A stretch of 64,000 nucleotides of DNA. Source: a virus. The notes below the pieces were generated by a model. It worked only from the letters and a program-made list of their open reading frames with translations. It was not told the origin of the DNA and did not search any database. Positions 60,097 through 64,000 of this stretch are shown here, piece after piece; positions within the stretch are counted from its first letter, which is position 1, and the number at the start of each line of letters is the position of its first letter. The stretch covers positions 1-64,000 of the IMG/VR virus record IMGVR_UViG_3300024335_000009; one strand, 5' to 3'. The position numbers and the translations under genes were made by a program.

Positions 60097-62778
60097 ATGC
60101 CTACATTAGTATCACCGGGCGTGTCAGTTGTTGTTAGTGATGAGTCGCAATATGCGGCCGCTACACAAGGTACACTTCCACTACTAGTCGTTGCTACGGC
60201 AACAAACAAAACAGACGCATCTGGTTCAGCAATCGCATCTGGAACACTACAGGCTAACGCCGGTGTTGCATATCTGGTTTCTTCACAACGAGAATTAGTT
60301 GAAACTTTCGGCGAACCAGTGTTCTACGAAGTTGGTGGTTCAGTTGTGCAAGGATCAGAGACAAGTGAATATGGCCTATTAGCGGCGTATCAATACTTAG
60401 GAGTTTCAAATAACGCCTATGTAATACGTGCGGACGTAGACATGTCACAACTAGAAGCGACTTCAACAGAACCAGCTGGCGCAATAACAAACGGAACATA
60501 TTGGCATGACACAGCATCATCTGATTTCGGTATTTTTCAATACGACGGTACAACATGGAATTCAGTTGCACCAAAAATATTGACAGATGCACCTGGAACA
60601 GGTAATGTTGAGGCTATCAATGCAGACGGTTTTGCGGCACCATCAAATACTTTTGGTTCAGCAGGCGACATCGCAGTAGTTACGTCAACAGTTAAAATTA
60701 CAATTTGGGAAAAAGTCGGCGTATCTTGGGTAGTTGCAGGCGATGTAGGCGGATCAGATTTTCAATGGTCCCTATTTGCTCCAACACACCAGTCAGATAA
60801 CGTAACGCCAGTTGCAAATGGTAATATTTATATTAGAAAAACAAAACAAGGCGGAGGTATGGATTTATCTGCGGCTGTTTACAGTTCAACATCTGGTCTA
60901 TGGACTACAGTTCAAGCACCATTATATACATCAGATGATATAGCAGGCACAACATTAATTGATGCAGGCGATATATATGCACGACATAACGATACAAAAG
61001 GTTTTGTCGAGTTACGTAGAAATACAGGTAAAACTGCGACAACAATTACATCTGGAGCAATTCCAGATACAGCATCAATCACTGCAAACTTCACAGTAGA
61101 AGGAACGCAATTCAATGAAACAGCAACAACATTAGACGCACTTGTAATTAAAATGCAAAATAGTGCGGCTTTGAATACAGCTAATGTTTCAGTTGAAAAA
61201 GTAGGTGCAGACAAAGTTAGATGGACCAAATCAGACGGATTAGAATTAAATATTGTATTCACTTCTGGCTTCGGTGCTATGGGCTTTACAGAATCAACTT
61301 TAGTAGATTCAGCTTGGTCTGATTTATCATACGAAGCATCAAACTCAACACCAAAAGGCGCAGTAGCAGAAGGCACTTTATGGTTTGACGCAGACCTAAA
61401 AATAGAGATTCTTAAAAACGCATATGTCGGTGGTGTTCAGAAATGGCAACAACATGCATGGTCCGAAGACACTAACGGTGTTATGGGCAATGAATTACAA
61501 CTACGTTCAGGCATGCCAACAAAACGTAAAGATGGTACAACAAATCTTTACACTGGTGATGTATGGGTTGATAGTGATGCTATGCCTTATCCACATATCT
61601 ATCGTTGGAGTGGATCAGAATGGGTCAAGCTAGACAATGCTGACCAATCATCTAGCAATGGTGTGATATTCTCACATTATTCAGACCTCCCTCCACGTGA
61701 TGAAGACGGCAACGTAATGTCTCGTACAGTACATGCTAAGACTACTAATCCAGAATTAGCACCAGAAGGTATGTACATGGTAAACATGGATTACTCTACT
61801 TACAATGTTAAAAGATATACTAACGGTAAGTGGGAATGGGCATCAGGTATTAACCTAGATGGTTCAGGCAAATTCGGTAAACCAGCACAACGTCATATGG
61901 TTGTAGAAGCTATGCAGGCGGCAGTTGCAGGTAACGATGGTATTCGTTCAGAAGGCGTTTACTTTAACTTGATTGCATCTCCTGGATACCCAGAGTTAAT
62001 GGACGAAATGATTGCTCTAAACAAAGATAAGAAAGAAGTTGCTTTCGTTATTGGTGATACACCAATGGACTTGAAATCAGATTCTACATCTTTGAAAACA
62101 TGGGCAACAGACAATGTTCCAGCAGAATCGTATGCGGCAGTTTATTACCCACATGGTCTTTCAACAGACTTATCAGGTAATGATGTTGTTATTCCATCAT
62201 CAGCAATCGCATTGCGTACTATTGCATTCTCAGACCAAGTATCATTCCCATGGTTTGCTCCAGCGGGCTTGACACGTGGTGTTGTAACGAATGCAAGTAA
62301 AGTAGGTTATGTAAACGATGAAAACGAATTTGCACAAGTTCGTTTAAGCAATGGGCAACGTGACGTACTATACACTTCACGTGTTAATCCAATCGCAGAC
62401 CTTCCAAACCAAGGTCTAGTAGTTTATGGGCAGAAAACAACACAGGCATTTGCATCAGCACTTGACCGTGTTAACGTTGCAAGACTTATTAACTACATGC
62501 GTTTTCAATTGGATCAACTTTCACGTGGTTTCTTATTCGAACAGAATGATAAAATCACACGTGATAACATGCGTGATGCAGTAGAACGTTTCTGTGGTGA
62601 ATTAGTTACTAATAGAGGTTTATATGACTTCTTAGTAGTATGTGATGAATCAAACAATACACCGGCTCGTATCGATAAGAATGAGTTATGGGTAGATGTT
62701 GCAATTCAACCAGTGAAAGCTGTAGAATTCATCTATATCCCACTACGTATCAGAAATACAGGCGAATCTCTAGCATAA
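60097..62778 (+). CDS. 18: Tail sheath protein gp18 (long form)
   Basis: An 893-residue sheath protein, the contractile outer tail tube. The N-terminus LVSPGVSVVVSDESQYAAAT, LLAAYQYLGVSNNAYVIRAD and the C-terminus (LVVCDESNNTPARIDKNELW with VDVAIQPVKAVEFIYIPLRI) are typical. T4 gp18 is 659 residues; the extra is mainly residues about 115-560, which contain three W-rich modules (GTYWHDTASSDFGIFQYDGT near 134, GTLWFDADLKIEIL near 425, GDVWVDSDAMPYPHIYRWSG near 487) that probably form added surface domains. AAGGAG is the ribosome binding site. A terminator follows. Confidence 0.94.
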   Translation: MPTLVSPGVSVVVSDESQYAAATQGTLPLLVVATATNKTDASGSAIASGTLQANAGVAYLVSSQRELVETFGEPVFYEVGGSVVQGSETSEYGLLAAYQYLGVSNNAYVIRADVDMSQLEATSTEPAGAITNGTYWHDTASSDFGIFQYDGTTWNSVAPKILTDAPGTGNVEAINADGFAAPSNTFGSAGDIAVVTSTVKITIWEKVGVSWVVAGDVGGSDFQWSLFAPTHQSDNVTPVANGNIYIRKTKQGGGMDLSAAVYSSTSGLWTTVQAPLYTSDDIAGTTLIDAGDIYARHNDTKGFVELRRNTGKTATTITSGAIPDTASITANFTVEGTQFNETATTLDALVIKMQNSAALNTANVSVEKVGADKVRWTKSDGLELNIVFTSGFGAMGFTESTLVDSAWSDLSYEASNSTPKGAVAEGTLWFDADLKIEILKNAYVGGVQKWQQHAWSEDTNGVMGNELQLRSGMPTKRKDGTTNLYTGDVWVDSDAMPYPHIYRWSGSEWVKLDNADQSSSNGVIFSHYSDLPPRDEDGNVMSRTVHAKTTNPELAPEGMYMVNMDYSTYNVKRYTNGKWEWASGINLDGSGKFGKPAQRHMVVEAMQAAVAGNDGIRSEGVYFNLIASPGYPELMDEMIALNKDKKEVAFVIGDTPMDLKSDSTSLKTWATDNVPAESYAAVYYPHGLSTDLSGNDVVIPSSAIALRTIAFSDQVSFPWFAPAGLTRGVVTNASKVGYVNDENEFAQVRLSNGQRDVLYTSRVNPIADLPNQGLVVYGQKTTQAFASALDRVNVARLINYMRFQLDQLSRGFLFEQNDKITRDNMRDAVERFCGELVTNRGLYDFLVVCDESNNTPARIDKNELWVDVAIQPVKAVEFIYIPLRIRNTGESLA

Positions 62779-62804
62779 GCTGAGATAAACCAATAAAAAT
62801 CATG

Positions 62805-62831
62805 AAAACCCGGCAGTTATGTCGGGTTTTT
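62805..62831 (+). terminator. Rho-independent terminator after gp18
   Basis: AAAACCCG (62805-62812) and CGGGTTTT (62823-62830) form an 8-bp stem, with T run. Confidence 0.9.
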
Positions 62832-62862
62832 ATTAACTACAACTTTAATTATATTCATATTA

Positions 62863-62871
62863 GATAAATAC
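62863..62871 (+). promoter_or_regulatory. Late promoter motif GATAAATAC (gp19)
   Basis: GATAAATAC, 44 nt ahead of the tail tube gene. Confidence 0.82.
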
Positions 62872-62915
62872 TCTTATATAAAGTAAAGTTTCGAAACTTT
62901 TTAGGAGACAAAAAC

Positions 62916-63515
62916 ATGGCAAGAACATTAAATACTTTCGGTGTACCTACAGACAGTGGCGATGGCGTAACTGGCTCAGGTATTCTACAGCCTAAATTAA
63001 ACTATCGTTTCCGTGTTCAAGTAGCAGGCTTCGGTGGTGTAACTACGAATACAACCGAATTCACAAGACAGGTTATGAACGTAACTCGTCCAAAGATTAC
63101 ACACGAATCAATTCCTGTAGATTCATATAACTCTCGTATGTACATGATGGGTAAACACACATGGGAACCTATCACAATTACTCTACGTGATGATATTGCA
63201 AACAATTTAACTAAACTAGTAGGTAGACAAGTACAGTCACAGTTGAACCACAGAAATCAATCTGGTCCAGCGGCAGGTACTAACTACAAGTTTTCTACAT
63301 TAATTGAAATACTTGACGGTAACTCAGGCAATCCAAACGAACAATGGCAACTAGAAGGTTGTTTTGTTCAGAATGCAGATTATTCTCAGTCAGATTACTC
63401 AGTTTCAGATCCAGTAACTATCGCACTTACATTACAGTACGATAATGCTGTGTTCACTGATACTGAAATTATGCCTGATACGACATTTACAAATAATTCA
63501 AGCATTCTTGGTTAA
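62916..63515 (+). CDS. 19: Tail tube protein gp19
   Basis: A 199-residue gp19, the subunit of the inner tail tube. Segments LNYRFRVQVAGFGGVTTNTT, HESIPVDSYNSRMYMMGKHT, WEPITITLRDDIANN and QWQLEGCFVQNADYSQSDYS are typical. T4 gp19 is 163 residues. AGGAG precedes the ATG. It is followed 17 nt later by a second tube-like gene. Confidence 0.93.
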   Translation: MARTLNTFGVPTDSGDGVTGSGILQPKLNYRFRVQVAGFGGVTTNTTEFTRQVMNVTRPKITHESIPVDSYNSRMYMMGKHTWEPITITLRDDIANNLTKLVGRQVQSQLNHRNQSGPAAGTNYKFSTLIEILDGNSGNPNEQWQLEGCFVQNADYSQSDYSVSDPVTIALTLQYDNAVFTDTEIMPDTTFTNNSSILG

Positions 63516-63532
63516 TCTTGAGGTAGGCTATT

Positions 63533-64000
63533 ATGGCTACAGATAGACAAGGCGGTAAAAATAAACCAGGCAATATTGTAGTCCAGGATAGCAGTAACGC
63601 CAGAAAAAGATTTGGGTTCGACGGTGTCGGACCCATTACATCCGCTCCAAAATTGGGAGACATGTGGTATGTTGAATTCCACCAAGTCAACCGAGGAGTA
63701 GGACAGACACTTCCAAACAACAAATTCGTAAAATCAGTAGGTGGGATTAACATTTCTACTTCTACTGTACCAATAGATAGGTACGGTAAAAGAGTACATA
63801 TTCCCACACGTGTAGATTTTGGTGAAGTGGCAATTAGCATGTATGATACTATCAATGGTGATGGTTTTCATTTAATGAATAATATCTATAATAGATTTTT
63901 TAAGAATGGCGCTATACCAACTGATAGTGCAAATATAGAAAATAGTATTAAAGATATTAATCAAGGTAGAAAATTTCCAGATAGTGGAAAAGCATATCAT
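63533..64000 (+). CDS. Second tail-tube-fold protein (gp19/gp54-like), truncated by window end
   Basis: 156 codons are visible, running off the right edge. The segment KLGDMWYVEFHQVNRGVGQT, STVPIDRYGKRVHIPTRVDF and GEVAISMYDTINGDGFHLMN follow the tube-protein order of strands and resemble gp19, with a longer N-terminus. Candidates are the tube-initiator gp54 or a gp19 paralogue. GAGG about 8 nt ahead of the ATG is the ribosome binding site. It is likely co-transcribed with gp19. Confidence 0.75.
   Translation, partial: MATDRQGGKNKPGNIVVQDSSNARKRFGFDGVGPITSAPKLGDMWYVEFHQVNRGVGQTLPNNKFVKSVGGINISTSTVPIDRYGKRVHIPTRVDFGEVAISMYDTINGDGFHLMNNIYNRFFKNGAIPTDSANIENSIKDINQGRKFPDSGKAYH

Noticed and set aside
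1-64000. tRNA genes, CRISPR arrays, insertion sequences, integrase or attachment sites
   Set aside because: No cloverleaf with a TTCRA loop, no regularly spaced direct repeats, no transposase or integrase motif was seen on either strand.

Overview
The window is a block of the genome of a T4-like myovirus (contractile-tailed dsDNA phage), almost certainly marine or otherwise aquatic. The DNA is AT-rich, genes are packed with 4-17 nt overlaps, and most of the T4 morphogenesis core is recognisable: portal gp20, prohead protease gp21, scaffold gp22, capsid gp23, neck gp13/gp14, gp15, sheath gp18, tube gp19, baseplate gp5, gp6, gp25, gp48, gp53 and a gp26-like protein. The late sigma factor gp55, the recombination nuclease gp46/gp47 and a gp1-type dNMP kinase are also here. 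Typical marine-phage accessory genes are present: ClpP, a 2OG-Fe(II) oxygenase, a radical SAM protein, an SDR, a Nudix hydrolase and glycosyltransferase-like proteins. No photosynthesis genes, tRNAs, insertion sequences or CRISPR arrays were seen. The host cannot be read from the sequence.

Layout. 1-4063 (minus): two tandem glycosyltransferase-like genes, a small gene, and three tail-fibre or tail-tip proteins. 4084-17658 (minus): a late baseplate operon, gp25, gp6 and a 2,946-residue structural protein. 17685-19245 (plus): early-type genes, ClpP and two small conserved phage proteins. 19242-28486 (minus): a late hub/baseplate operon, gp48, gp53, a 1,621-residue protein, an SGNH-like protein, gp5 with a peptidase domain, and a lysozyme-like protein. 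28529-34342 (plus): gp55, gp47, SDR, gp46 and small genes, with a candidate small RNA at 33362-33473. 34309-36653 (minus): a PD-(D/E)XK nuclease, a gene-free region of about 630 bp that looks like a large structured RNA, and the gp26-like gene. 36572-50828 (plus): tape measure, portal, head genes and three modular fibre-like structural proteins. 50852-54463 (minus): unknown gene, Nudix, gp15, gp14. 54442-64000 (plus): oxygenase, unknown protein, gp13, radical SAM, DUF3147-like membrane protein, dNMP kinase, sheath, tube and a second tube-like protein cut by the window end.

Regulation. Two promoter classes can be read. Early-type sites are TTGACA with a 16-17 nt spacer and TATAAT-like -10. Thirteen copies of (G/T)ATAAATA(C/G/A) sit 22-90 nt ahead of structural genes and match the T4 gp55 late-promoter type. 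Where the coding strand switches, the two classes lie back to back, and at 54442-54470 they physically overlap.

Most notable observations. (1) The gp26-like gene ends in a textbook -1 ribosomal frameshift signal: slippery A AAT TTT, 6-nt spacer, perfect 6-bp stem-loop. It leads into a 77-codon open extension. The gene lies next to the tape-measure gene, as lambda G/GT-type tail chaperones do. (2) The stretch 34870-35496 is non-coding on both strands and rich in complementary pairings and GNRA-type loops on the minus strand. (3) A promoter-terminator unit at 33327-33473 would make an RNA of about 110 nt whose loop carries CCTCTC/CCTCTCTC, complementary to the purine-rich ribosome binding sites of this phage.
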